Notes under the pieces: model-generated
The model's input: the letters and a program-made list of their open reading frames with translations, nothing else
The model's database searches: none
What the model was told of the DNA's origin: nothing
Part shown: piece by piece, positions 1 to 7,747 of the stretch
How positions within the stretch are numbered: the stretch's first letter is position 1
Layout: every line of letters starts with the position of its first letter
Source of the DNA: Lachnospiraceae bacterium GAM79
GTDB taxonomy: Bacteria; Bacillota; Clostridia; Lachnospirales; Lachnospiraceae
DNA length: 64,000 nucleotides
Assembly: GCA_003584705.1 (NCBI GenBank)
Contig: AP018536.1
Coordinates: 1,984,001 to 2,048,000 of the forward strand
Direction of reading: 5' to 3'
Position numbers and translations under genes: made by a program

Positions 1-532
1 AGCGGCACAGGAAAGTGGTTTCTGTGAGGAAATGATCCAGAACCATGATGAGAGACCTACCAATTCTTTCCTGTATAATCTGGTGATGGATACTTATTCT
101 TTCGGCTACAATGCATCCTCTTTTGTAGATATGCCTATCAGCCACAAAGTATTTCTTGCACAGTTCGATACGATCAAGAAGATCGCCGATGAAGGCCCTT
201 GCGTTATTGTAGGCCGTTGTGCAGATTATGCTCTGGCAGATTACAAGAACTGCATCAATCTGTTCATCTTCGGCGATGACGACGTGAAGACCAAACGTAT
301 CATGGCCAGATATGATCTGACGGAAGCCAAGGCAAAGGAAATGATCACGAAGAAGGATAAGCAGCGTCAGAGTTACTACAACTATTATTCTTCCAAGAAG
401 TGGGGCAGAGCTGATAGTTACGATCTGTGCATCAACAGTAGCATCCTCGGCATCGAAGGAACCGTAAAGCTGATCATTCAGTATGTGGAAGACTTCGAGA
501 AGAAAAATAATGCAGATATTCTGGAAAAGTAG
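1..532 (+). CDS. Cytidylate kinase-like protein, 5'-truncated by window start
   Basis: The reading frame is open from base 2 to the TAG at 530-532, so only the C-terminal part is present and the true start lies outside. The segment GPCVIVGRCADYAL and the tail with DSYDLCINSS match the second half of the gene at 10357-10995, so the two are paralogs of the cytidylate kinase-like P-loop family (nucleotide kinase fold). The P-loop itself would be in the missing N-terminus. The substrate is unknown; true CMP kinases are a separate branch. The gene ends about 50 bases before the rplU promoter and reads in the same direction. Confidence 0.8.
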   Translation, partial: AAQESGFCEEMIQNHDERPTNSFLYNLVMDTYSFGYNASSFVDMPISHKVFLAQFDTIKKIADEGPCVIVGRCADYALADYKNCINLFIFGDDDVKTKRIMARYDLTEAKAKEMITKKDKQRQSYYNYYSSKKWGRADSYDLCINSSILGIEGTVKLIIQYVEDFEKKNNADILEK

Positions 533-581
533 ATATCTGAAATATTTTTCAAAAAAAAATTCAAAAAAATAAAATTATATC

Positions 582-610
582 TTGACGATTAGGGCGCCTC
601 ATGTTATTAT
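582..610 (+). promoter_or_regulatory. Sigma-A type promoter for rplU-prp-rpmA
   Basis: TTGACG at 582-587 and TATTAT at 605-610 are separated by 17 bases. The site lies about 95 bases before the rplU start and just after the preceding gene, in an A/T-rich stretch. This is a good match to the vegetative promoter consensus. Confidence 0.75.
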
Positions 611-704
611 ACTACGGTATGCCGCATAACTAGGTATAAGTGTGTCGGATTTTAGGATCCTTTACCACCAAAGTTAGCGAGTAAATAATAGGAGGTGCCT
701 TATT
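611..704 (+). promoter_or_regulatory. rplU 5' leader, possibly an L21 autoregulatory leader
   Basis: Roughly 85-90 bases of untranslated leader lie between the predicted transcription start and rplU. Firmicute rplU genes are known to carry a structured L21 leader (Rfam family) that mediates ribosomal-protein autoregulation. Here a short palindrome around GGATCC (656-661) and a conserved-looking block before the ribosome binding site GGAGGTG are visible. I could not test the fold, so membership of that family is a guess. Confidence 0.35.
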
Positions 705-1010
705 ATGTACGCAATTATTGCAACAGGTGGAAAGCAGTACAAAGTTTCTGAAGGTGATGTGATCAAAGTTGAGAAGATCGATGCAGAAGCTGGTAACACT
801 GTTACTTTTGACCAGGTGATCGCAGTAAGTGACAATACCCTCAAGGTTGGTGCTGACGTTGCTAACGCAACTGTTACCGCAACCGTTATGGAGCAGGGTA
901 GAGGTAAGAAGGTTATTGTATACAAGTACAAGAGAAAAACCGGTTACCACAAGAAGAATGGTCATAGACAAGCATACACTCAGGTTAAGATCGAAAAGAT
1001 TAACGCGTAA
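705..1010 (+). CDS. rplU: 50S ribosomal protein L21
   Basis: The 101-residue product begins [14 protein letters not shown] and ends in a basic tail with the L21 signature region [14 protein letters not shown]. This is the usual length for bacterial L21, which binds 23S rRNA in the large subunit. A strong ribosome binding site (AGGAGGTG) precedes the ATG. It is followed 5 bases later by prp and then rpmA, the conserved Firmicute order rplU-prp-rpmA, under one promoter at 582-610 and one terminator at 1664-1699. Confidence 0.98.
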   Translation: MYAIIATGGKQYKVSEGDVIKVEKIDAEAGNTVTFDQVIAVSDNTLKVGADVANATVTATVMEQGRGKKVIVYKYKRKTGYHKKNGHRQAYTQVKIEKINA

Positions 1011-1015
1011 TCGTT

Positions 1016-1363
1016 ATGACAACTATTATCATTCGTAAGAACCATGAAGGGATCTATCGTGGATTCTACTGCATGGGGCATGCGGAATATGCGAAGAAGA
1101 GATTGTTCGGTAAGGAACCGGATATCCTCTGTGCAGCGATTTCCGTGACCGTACAGAGTACGATCATGGCGTTGGACGAGATGGTCGACGAAAAAATGCT
1201 GCTGACGCAGAATGAGGAGACGGGATTTATCAAATGTGATTTCGAAAATTCCATTCCGCAGGACAAGACCGTATTTCTGATGGACTTTATGGTGTTTTCA
1301 CTGCAGAAGCTCAGCAGACAGTACGGGGAACAGTATTTGCAAGTAAAAATCGAGGAGGTGTAG
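1016..1363 (+). CDS. prp: Ribosomal-processing cysteine protease Prp
   Basis: This 115-residue protein carries the Prp signature: GHAEYA with catalytic His22 and, 17 residues later, DILCAAIS with catalytic Cys39. Prp (YsxB family) removes the N-terminal extension of ribosomal protein L27 in Firmicutes. The substrate is encoded right next door: L27 at 1367-1651 begins with the expected cleavable leader. Only 5 bases separate prp from rplU and 3 from rpmA, so enzyme and substrate are co-translated. Confidence 0.95.
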   Translation: MTTIIIRKNHEGIYRGFYCMGHAEYAKKRLFGKEPDILCAAISVTVQSTIMALDEMVDEKMLLTQNEETGFIKCDFENSIPQDKTVFLMDFMVFSLQKLSRQYGEQYLQVKIEEV

Positions 1364-1366
1364 ACC

Positions 1367-1651
1367 ATGTTTAACTTTAACCTTCAATTTTTTGCACATA
1401 AAAAGGGAGTTGGTTCTACCAAGAACGGTAGAGATTCCGAATCCAAGAGATTAGGTGCGAAGAGAGCTGATGGCCAGTTTGTAAAAGCTGGAAATATTCT
1501 TTACAGACAGCGCGGTACTAAGATCCATCCCGGTGTCAATGTTGGTATCGGTGGAGATGATACTCTGTTTGCTTTAGTTGATGGCGTTCTCCGTTTTGAG
1601 AGAAAGGGCAGAGACAAGAAGCAGGCTTCCGTATATCCTGTAGAGAAATAA
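1367..1651 (+). CDS. rpmA: 50S ribosomal protein L27 with Prp-cleaved leader
   Basis: The 94-residue product begins [14 protein letters not shown]; the family knowledge is that Prp cuts after NLQFF to expose AHKKG, the mature L27 N-terminus that reaches the peptidyl-transferase centre. The body has the L27 core ([29 protein letters not shown]). It is the last gene of the rplU-prp-rpmA operon: a strong hairpin terminator follows 13 bases after its stop. Confidence 0.98.
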   Translation: MFNFNLQFFAHKKGVGSTKNGRDSESKRLGAKRADGQFVKAGNILYRQRGTKIHPGVNVGIGGDDTLFALVDGVLRFERKGRDKKQASVYPVEK

Positions 1652-1663
1652 GTTGATTTAACC

Positions 1664-1699
1664 AGGGCTTCAAACATACTGATTGTTTGAAGCCCTTTT
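1664..1699 (+). terminator. Rho-independent terminator after rpmA
   Basis: A perfect 12-bp stem (AGGGCTTCAAAC at 1664-1675, GTTTGAAGCCCT at 1685-1696) with a 9-base loop is followed by TTTTA. It separates the ribosomal-protein operon from obg. Confidence 0.9.
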
Positions 1700-1736
1700 A
1701 GTCCGTAAAGAGTTTTATGTCGGAAAGGAGAACAAA

Positions 1737-3029
1737 ATGTTTGCTGACAGAGCTAAAATTTACGTAAGAAGCGGTAAAGGCGGAGATGGTCATGTGTCCT
1801 TTCGCCGCGAAAAATATGTTCCCAGTGGCGGCCCTGACGGTGGCGATGGTGGTCACGGCGGTGACGTGATCTTTGTTGTAGATGAGGGGCTGAATACCCT
1901 GATCGATTTCCGGCACATCCGTAAGTACAAGGCCGGAGACGGGGAAGAGGGCGGCAAGAAAAACTGCCGCGGCAAGGACGGAGAAGACATCATTATCAAA
2001 GTCCCTGCGGGAACCGTGATCAAAGAAGCACAGAGCGGGCAGGTAATTACGGATATGTCGGGGGACAACAAACGGGTTGTTCTCTTAAAAGGCGGCAAGG
2101 GCGGTAACGGCAACCAGCATTATGCTACCAGTACCATGCAGGCACCCAAGTATGCACAGCCGGGACAGGCTGCACAGGAACTGGAACTTCTGCTGGAACT
2201 GAAGGTTATTGCCGATGTAGGACTGGTGGGATTTCCGAATGTAGGTAAGTCCACTTTTCTGTCCAGAGTGACCAATGCCAGACCCAAGATTGCCAACTAT
2301 CATTTCACGACCCTGAATCCGAATCTGGGTGTAGTGGATCTGGAAGGAACCGGTGGTTTCGTTATTGCGGATATCCCCGGACTGATCGAAGGTGCTTCCG
2401 AAGGCGTGGGACTGGGACACGAGTTCCTGCGCCATATTGAGCGTACCAAGGTGATCATCCATATCGTGGATGCAGCAGGTACAGAAGGCAGAGATCCTAT
2501 TCAGGATATCTATGCTATCAATAAGGAACTGGAAGCTTATAATCCGGAGATTGCAGCCAGACCTCAGGTGATCGCGGCGAATAAGATTGACGCTATCTAT
2601 ACGGAGGATGGATCCGATCCGGTAGCTGCAATCCGGGCAGAGTTTGAACCGAAGGGCATCAAGGTGTTCCCTATGTCTGCAGTAACCGGTCAGGGCGTAA
2701 AGGAACTGTTATACGAAGTGAACGATATGCTTGCTAACATCGGAGAAGAGACCACTGTCTTTGCGCAGGAGTACTTCCCGGAGAGTATGACAGGATCTGT
2801 GGATGATGCTTACACCGTAACCTATGATGAAGAAGAGGACGAGTACGTAGTAGAAGGACCCAAGATCGAGAAGATGCTGGGATACACCAATCTGGACAGT
2901 GAGAAGGGATTTACCTTCTTCCAGAATTTCCTGAAGGATACCGGTATTTTAGAGGAACTGGAAGCACTGGGTATCCAGGAGGGCGATACGGTACGCATGT
3001 ACGGTCTGTCCTTTGATTACTATAAGTAA
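1737..3029 (+). CDS. obg: GTPase Obg (CgtA)
   Basis: The 430-residue protein has the three Obg parts in order. A glycine-rich Obg fold comes first (MFADRAKIYV, GGPDGGDGGHGG). The G domain follows, with G1 GFPNVGKST near residue 165, G3 DIPG, and NKID. Last is a C-terminal OCT domain ending YGLSFDYYK. Obg acts in late 50S assembly and stress signalling. I chose ATG 1737 because GGAAAGGAG lies 6 bases upstream and Obg proteins start MFxD. An in-frame ATG at 1683 would place the start inside the rpmA terminator hairpin. Confidence 0.97.
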   Translation: MFADRAKIYVRSGKGGDGHVSFRREKYVPSGGPDGGDGGHGGDVIFVVDEGLNTLIDFRHIRKYKAGDGEEGGKKNCRGKDGEDIIIKVPAGTVIKEAQSGQVITDMSGDNKRVVLLKGGKGGNGNQHYATSTMQAPKYAQPGQAAQELELLLELKVIADVGLVGFPNVGKSTFLSRVTNARPKIANYHFTTLNPNLGVVDLEGTGGFVIADIPGLIEGASEGVGLGHEFLRHIERTKVIIHIVDAAGTEGRDPIQDIYAINKELEAYNPEIAARPQVIAANKIDAIYTEDGSDPVAAIRAEFEPKGIKVFPMSAVTGQGVKELLYEVNDMLANIGEETTVFAQEYFPESMTGSVDDAYTVTYDEEEDEYVVEGPKIEKMLGYTNLDSEKGFTFFQNFLKDTGILEELEALGIQEGDTVRMYGLSFDYYK

Positions 3030-3053
3030 GTTTGTGAAAGGAAAAGATAGATT

Positions 3054-3344
3054 ATGACAAGCAAACAGAGAGCTTATTTAATGAGTCTGGCCAGCAATCT
3101 GAATCCCATTTTTCAGGTGGGTAAATCCAGCCTGACTCCGGAACTCACCGCAGCTATTGGTGAATCCTTTAATAATAATGAACTGATCAAGATCGGTGTT
3201 CTGAAGAACTGTTTTGACGACCCCAGAGCTATTGCGGAGATGGTGGCGGAGCGTACCCATTCCCAGGTCGTACAGGTGATCGGCAAGAAGATTGTATTGT
3301 ACAAGCCCGACAAGGACAAGCCGAAGATCGAACTGCCCAGATAA
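3054..3344 (+). CDS. yhbY: YhbY/CRM-domain RNA-binding protein
   Basis: The 96-residue protein is a single CRM domain: MTSKQRAYL at the start, then NPIFQVGKSSLTPEL, and the GIGKK-like loop replaced here by QVIGKKIVLYK. YhbY proteins bind pre-50S particles. It sits 24 bases after obg and 64 before nadD, the usual Firmicute neighbourhood, which supports a role in ribosome assembly. Full length for the family. Confidence 0.93.
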   Translation: MTSKQRAYLMSLASNLNPIFQVGKSSLTPELTAAIGESFNNNELIKIGVLKNCFDDPRAIAEMVAERTHSQVVQVIGKKIVLYKPDKDKPKIELPR

Positions 3345-3408
3345 GGTTAGAGCATAGCCGACGAGAACCAATCAAGAATGATAACTGCGTGCAAAGGGAT
3401 GAGGAAGC

Positions 3409-4023
3409 ATGAGCAGAATAGGCATTATGGGTGGCACCTTTAACCCAATCCACATAGGACATCTGATGCTGGCTGAACAGGCGCTGGAGTCGGCACACTT
3501 AGACCAGATCTGGATGATACCGACGGGCTGTTCTTATCTGAAGACAAAAGAGGGCATTACGGTTCTGCCCGGGACAGAACGTTATGACATGGTACAGCGT
3601 GCTATCGCAGATAACGACAGATTCCGCTGCCTGGACATTGAGATAAAACGTCCCGGAAATTCCTATAGCTATGAGACCATGGAGCAGCTGCACAGAGAAT
3701 ATCCGGAGCACCTTTTTTATTTCATCTGTGGGGCTGACTGCCTGTTTACCATGGAACAATGGAAATGCGCAGGCCGCCTGTTTGCTGCCTGCGAGATTAT
3801 AGCTGCGGTACGGGGAGATGCGGATATGAAGGGAATGCAGGAGAAGATCAGTCAGTTGGAGGAACATTTTTCTGCGAAGATACAGTTGCTCTCTTTTCGA
3901 AGAATTGAGATCTCTTCTTCGGAAATCCGAGCGAGAAGATCCGAAGGTCTTTCTGTGCGCTATCTTGTGCCGGAAACAGTGAGGGAATATATGGAAGAAA
4001 AGGGGCTTTACCTGGATGAGTGA
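3409..4023 (+). CDS. nadD: Nicotinate-nucleotide adenylyltransferase
   Basis: The 204-residue protein has the nucleotidyltransferase signature GGTFNPIHIGHL at residues 9-20 and the C-terminal ISSSEIR motif. NadD joins nicotinate mononucleotide and ATP to form deamido-NAD. The coding sequence overlaps the next gene, yqeK, by 8 bases, so the two are translationally coupled, as in many Firmicutes. GAGGAAGC supplies the ribosome binding site. Confidence 0.96.
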   Translation: MSRIGIMGGTFNPIHIGHLMLAEQALESAHLDQIWMIPTGCSYLKTKEGITVLPGTERYDMVQRAIADNDRFRCLDIEIKRPGNSYSYETMEQLHREYPEHLFYFICGADCLFTMEQWKCAGRLFAACEIIAAVRGDADMKGMQEKISQLEEHFSAKIQLLSFRRIEISSSEIRARRSEGLSVRYLVPETVREYMEEKGLYLDE

Positions 4024-4588
4024 TATCTTAAAAAAACTGACCAAAGAGATGCAAAAAGTACAGGATCCCAAGCGCTTTACCCATACATTGGGGGTAGAAT
4101 ACACAGCGGCGGCCCTTGCCATGCGATATAGTGAAGATGTGGAGCGTGCACAGATCGCGGGACTGCTTCATGATTGTGCCAAATGCATGGAAAATGATAA
4201 ACTGTTGTCTGTCTGCGAAAAGTATCATCTTCCGGCGACGGATGTGGAAACGCGCAATCCCTATCTTTTACATGCCAGAGTGGGAAGCTATCTGGCGAAA
4301 AAGGAATATAAAATCGAAGATCCTGAGATCTTAAGTGCAATTTTATATCATACCACAGGGCGTCCGGGTATGACACTTCTGGAGAAGATCATTTTTACCG
4401 CAGATTATATTGAACCGGGGAGAAAACAGGCACCGAACCTTACCCAGATACGCCACCTGGCATTTACGGATCTGGATGCTGCCGTGACGAAGATTTTAGA
4501 GGATACGCTGGAATATCTGAAATCGGGGGACGGTGAGATGGATCCCATGACAGAAGAAACCTATAACTATTATAAGAAGAATGGATAA
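4016..4588 (+). CDS. yqeK: YqeK-type HD-domain diadenosine tetraphosphatase
   Basis: The 190-residue HD-domain protein shows the metal-binding His in RFTHTLGVE, the paired GLLHDCAK, and later AILYHTTGRPGM and FTADYIEPGR, all typical of YqeK. Family members hydrolyse Ap4A symmetrically to ADP with Fe2+ or similar metals. It starts inside the end of nadD and precedes rsfS by 27 bases, the standard nadD-yqeK-rsfS order. Confidence 0.93.
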   Translation: MSDILKKLTKEMQKVQDPKRFTHTLGVEYTAAALAMRYSEDVERAQIAGLLHDCAKCMENDKLLSVCEKYHLPATDVETRNPYLLHARVGSYLAKKEYKIEDPEILSAILYHTTGRPGMTLLEKIIFTADYIEPGRKQAPNLTQIRHLAFTDLDAAVTKILEDTLEYLKSGDGEMDPMTEETYNYYKKNG

Positions 4589-4615
4589 ATAAAATAGAAA
4601 GTGTGAGGAGTTAGC

Positions 4616-4969
4616 ATGAGTGAAGAATCCAGAAAAATGGCAAAACTGGCCGTAGAGGCGCTGGAAGATAAAAAAGCAGAGGATATCAAAGTAATAGACA
4701 TCAGTAAAGTATCTGTGATCGCAGATTATTTTATTATTGCCGGCGGTAATAATTCCAGTCAGATTCAGGCATTGTGTGATAATGTGGAAGAGAAACTGGG
4801 AAGAGCCGGTTTCCCTGCCAGACAGACCGAAGGCTATGAGACAGCCAACTGGGTACTGTTAGACTTTGGCGATGTGATCGTACATGTCTTTGACAAGGAA
4901 AACCGTCTGCTCTATGATCTGGAACGTATCTGGAGAGATGGCGTACAGATTCCCGTAGAGGAACTTTAA
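4616..4969 (+). CDS. rsfS: Ribosomal silencing factor RsfS
   Basis: The 117-residue protein has the RsfS/Iojap core: ALEDKKAEDIKVIDIS, DYFIIAGGNN, then NWVLLDFGDVIVHVF. RsfS binds L14 and prevents subunit joining when nutrients are short. GAGGAG lies 7 bases before ATG. Its stop codon overlaps the stop of a convergent gene on the other strand by 3 bases, and no terminator lies between them; see the terminator at 5191-5237. Confidence 0.96.
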   Translation: MSEESRKMAKLAVEALEDKKAEDIKVIDISKVSVIADYFIIAGGNNSSQIQALCDNVEEKLGRAGFPARQTEGYETANWVLLDFGDVIVHVFDKENRLLYDLERIWRDGVQIPVEEL

Positions 4970-5175
4970 GCTTCGCTGTCTCCCAGATGGAGAAAGAAGC
5001 TGATGAGATAGAGTCCGCTGATTCCCACCAAAACATATACAATTCTGGAAAACCAGGACATGTCACCGAACAGGAAGGCTACAAGATCAAAGCGGAAAAG
5101 CCCGATCAGCCCCCAGTTCACTGCACCTATTATAGCTATGGTGAGAGCGGTTCCGTCCAAATATTTATTACCCAT
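4966..5175 (-). CDS. DUF378 family small membrane protein
   Basis: The 69-residue protein has two hydrophobic segments (about residues 8-27 and 40-62) and the DUF378 pattern AIIGAVNWGLIGLF, as in Bacillus YuzA. Function unknown. The start has an AAGGAG site on the minus strand around 5181-5187. The gene is convergent with rsfS: the stops overlap. The rsfS transcript seems to run through it in antisense before reaching a terminator. Confidence 0.88.
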   Translation of the reverse strand: MGNKYLDGTALTIAIIGAVNWGLIGLFRFDLVAFLFGDMSWFSRIVYVLVGISGLYLISFFLHLGDSEA

Positions 5176-5190
5176 AAAATCTCCTTATCC

Positions 5191-5237
5191 TGTCTGTATG
5201 AAATTTGCTGCTGCAAAATCCATACAGACATTTTTTT
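5191..5237 (+). terminator. Rho-independent terminator, + strand, beyond the DUF378 gene
   Basis: TGTCTGTATG (5191-5200) pairs perfectly with CATACAGACA (5221-5230), with a further inner stem (TTTGC/GCAAA), and seven T follow. The polarity fits transcripts from the obg-rsfS operon. It lies just upstream of the DUF378 start codon on the opposite strand. Confidence 0.82.
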
Positions 5238-5371
5238 GAAGTTTCTATTTAATGATTGTTTCATAGATAGTCTTACCCCCAAAAATAAAAAATATACTAC
5301 TTTTAAATAAAAATTAAGCTTTGTTGATCTATTTTAATGTCAAAAAACATCAAATTAGAAAATAAAGTCCA

Positions 5372-5400
5372 TTGACAAAGGAAATAGAAGCGAGTAATGT
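5372..5400 (+). promoter_or_regulatory. Promoter of the liv operon
   Basis: TTGACA at 5372-5377 and TAATGT at 5395-5400 are spaced by 17 bases. The site lies 60 bases before livJ in a very A/T-rich region with no gene between 5176 and 5460. Confidence 0.72.
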
Positions 5401-5414
5401 ACAAAAATAACAAT

Positions 5415-5441
5415 TATACATTGTATATTTGTATACATTGT
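5415..5441 (+). repeat. 10-bp direct repeat in the livJ leader, possible operator
   Basis: TATACATTGT occurs at 5415-5424 and again at 5432-5441, 17 bases start to start, between the promoter and the livJ ribosome binding site. Position and spacing would suit a repressor or RNA-level control site; nothing proves it. Confidence 0.35.
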
Positions 5442-5460
5442 TAAAAAGGAGGAAGATATT

Positions 5461-6678
5461 ATGAAGAAATTCAACAAGGTGTTAAGTGTTGTTGTAGCAT
5501 CTGCCATGGTTATGGCTATGGCTGGTTGCGGCAATACAGACAATGGTTCCGCTGCAACCGGTACTAACGCAGCAACTGAGAGCACAGCAGCTGACAACGG
5601 TGCAGCATCCGGCAGTGTATTCAAGATTGGCGGTATCGGACCTACCACCGGTGGCGCAGCAGTTTACGGACTGGCTGTACAGCATGGTGCAGAGATCGCA
5701 GTAGAAGAGATCAATGCAGCAGGTGGTATCAACGGCTATCAGGTAGAGTTCAAGTTCCAGGATGACGAGGCAGATGCTGAGAAATCCGTAAATGCTTATA
5801 ATGCATTAAAGGACTGGGGCGCACAGGTCCTCGACGGATCTACCACCAGTGGAGCATGTATTGCGGTTACCGACAAGACCAAAGAAGACAATATGTTCCA
5901 GATCACTCCTTCCGGATCTGCAGTAGAATGTGTTCAGTATGATAACAACTTCCGCGTATGCTTCTCCGATCCTAACCAGGGTCTTGCATCCGCACAGTAT
6001 ATTGGTGAGAATGGTCTGGCTGAGAAGATTGCTGTTATTTATGACAGCTCCGATGTATATTCTTCCGGTATTTATGAGAAGTTTGTAAAGGAAGCTGAAA
6101 ACCAGCCCTTTGAAGTAGTAGCTGCGGAAGCATTTACTGCTGATAACAAGACGGATTTCTCCGTACAGTTACAGAAAGCAAAGGATGCCGGAGCAGACAT
6201 GGTATTCCTTCCTATTTATTATCAGGAATCCGCACTTATCCTTACACAGGCAGCTGCTATGGGTTATGCTCCCAAGTGGTTCTCATGTGATGGTATGGAT
6301 GGTATTCTCGGTGGTGTAGATAATTTTGATGTATCTCTGACCGAAGGCGTTATGCTGTTAACTCCTTTCGCAGCTGATGCAACCGATGATCTGACCCAGT
6401 CTTTTGTAACTAAGTATAAGGAAAAATACGGTGAGACTCCCAACCAGTTCGCAGCAGACAGCTATGATGCTATCTATGTGATCAAGGCTGCTATCGAGAA
6501 GAGCGGTGTTACTCCTGATATGAGTGTTTCTGATATTTGTGATGGTATGAAGGCTGCCATGACAGAGATCACTGTAGATGGTCTGACCGGTAACGGCATG
6601 ACCTGGACCGCAGACGGTGAGGCTAACAAGGCTCCTAAGGCTGTTGTGATCGAGAATGGTGCTTACAAGGCTATGTAA
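5461..6678 (+). CDS. livJ: Branched-chain amino acid ABC transporter, substrate-binding lipoprotein
   Basis: The 405-residue protein starts with a lipoprotein signal peptide ending MAMAGCGN (lipobox Cys about residue 22), then a low-complexity Ala/Thr/Asn linker. The periplasmic-binding fold type I of the leucine/isoleucine/valine-binding family follows (FKIGGIGPTTGG, GLAVQHGAEIAVEEINAAGGING, DGSTTSGACIAV). In a Gram-positive it is tethered outside the membrane and delivers substrate to LivHM. It is the first of five consecutive liv genes. A hairpin between it and livH may set higher livJ expression. Exact substrate is inferred from family only. Confidence 0.95.
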   Translation: MKKFNKVLSVVVASAMVMAMAGCGNTDNGSAATGTNAATESTAADNGAASGSVFKIGGIGPTTGGAAVYGLAVQHGAEIAVEEINAAGGINGYQVEFKFQDDEADAEKSVNAYNALKDWGAQVLDGSTTSGACIAVTDKTKEDNMFQITPSGSAVECVQYDNNFRVCFSDPNQGLASAQYIGENGLAEKIAVIYDSSDVYSSGIYEKFVKEAENQPFEVVAAEAFTADNKTDFSVQLQKAKDAGADMVFLPIYYQESALILTQAAAMGYAPKWFSCDGMDGILGGVDNFDVSLTEGVMLLTPFAADATDDLTQSFVTKYKEKYGETPNQFAADSYDAIYVIKAAIEKSGVTPDMSVSDICDGMKAAMTEITVDGLTGNGMTWTADGEANKAPKAVVIENGAYKAM

Positions 6679-6697
6679 TTTTGCTGATAAAGTTTCC

Positions 6698-6727
6698 AAA
6701 GAGGGTTACCGCAGGGTAGCCCTCTTT
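6698..6727 (+). terminator. Strong hairpin between livJ and livH (attenuator or mRNA-stabiliser)
   Basis: AAAGAGGGTTACC (6698-6710) pairs with GGTAGCCCTCTTT (6715-6727) around a GCAG loop; one G-U pair, otherwise perfect. There is no clear T-run after it (GCTTAATG follows). I therefore read it as a partial terminator or 3'-end protector that keeps livJ mRNA more abundant than the rest of the operon. Confidence 0.6.
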
Positions 6728-6841
6728 GCTTAATGTCAGAGACTTTGCAATAATGGGAGAGCAGTTGTTTTTCCCGGTATGTTCTGTTATACTTTATTTT
6801 ATATGATAATTTGTGCATTCGCATGAATGGAGGTAGTTCAC

Positions 6842-7726
6842 ATGAGTTTTATCAGTTATCTGATCAACGGTATCAGCCTTGGAAGTGTCTATGCGCTGAT
6901 CGCATTAGGCTATACCATGGTATATGGTATTGCCAAAATGCTGAATTTCGCACATGGTGATGTCATTATGGTCGGTGCATTTATTACTTATACAATGTGC
7001 AGTACCATGGGACTTTCTCCTGTGATCGGTGTTCTGGCAGCTGTTATCGCCTGCACCCTGTTGGGAATGGCTATTGAAAAAGTAGCATACAAGCCTTTAA
7101 GAAAGGCTTCTTCTCCGTTAGCGGTTCTGATCACCGCAATCGGTGTCAGCTATCTGCTGCAGAATGTAGCTCTTTTGATCTTTGGTGCAAATGCCAAGGC
7201 ATTTACTTCTGTAGTATCCGTTCCCGCTGTGAAGCTGGCAGACGGACAGATCAATATTACCGGAGAGACCATCGTTACGATTGTTACCTGTCTGATCATT
7301 ATGGCAGGTCTGATGCTTTTTATCAACAAGACCAAAGCAGGACAGGCAATGTTAGCAGTATCCGAGGATAAGGGGGCTGCACAGCTGATGGGTATCAATG
7401 TGGACGGAACCATTGCACTGACTTTTGCCATCGGATCCGGACTGGCCGCTGTAGCGGGAGTTCTGTTATGTTCCGCATATCCTTCCCTGACACCGTACAC
7501 CGGTTCCATGCCCGGTATTAAAGCTTTCGTGGCGGCTGTATTTGGCGGAATCGGATCTATCCCCGGTGCTCTGGTTGGTGGTATATTGTTGGGGATTATC
7601 GAAATCTTTGGTAAAGCCTATATTTCTTCCCAGATGGCTGATGCTATTGTATTTGCAGTTTTGATCGTTGTGCTTCTGGTAAAACCTGCCGGACTGTTTG
7701 GCAAGAATATTCAGGAAAAAGTATAA
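6842..7726 (+). CDS. livH: Branched-chain amino acid ABC transporter permease LivH
   Basis: The 294-residue, about 8-helix membrane protein has the LivH opening (LINGISLGSVYALIALGYTMVYG, LNFAHGD) and the closing GGIGSIPGALVGGILLG signature. It forms the membrane channel with LivM. ATG 6842 is chosen because TGGAGG (6828-6833) is 8 bases upstream; the in-frame ATG at 6827 overlaps that ribosome binding site. livM follows after 21 bases. Confidence 0.94.
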   Translation: MSFISYLINGISLGSVYALIALGYTMVYGIAKMLNFAHGDVIMVGAFITYTMCSTMGLSPVIGVLAAVIACTLLGMAIEKVAYKPLRKASSPLAVLITAIGVSYLLQNVALLIFGANAKAFTSVVSVPAVKLADGQINITGETIVTIVTCLIIMAGLMLFINKTKAGQAMLAVSEDKGAAQLMGINVDGTIALTFAIGSGLAAVAGVLLCSAYPSLTPYTGSMPGIKAFVAAVFGGIGSIPGALVGGILLGIIEIFGKAYISSQMADAIVFAVLIVVLLVKPAGLFGKNIQEKV

Positions 7727-7747
7727 GGGAAGAGGCAGGTACATAAT

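Noticed and set aside
1683..1736. Upstream in-frame start for obg
   Set aside because: It lies inside the rpmA terminator stem and has no ribosome binding site; ATG 1737 has GGAAAGGAG at the right distance and gives the usual N-terminus.
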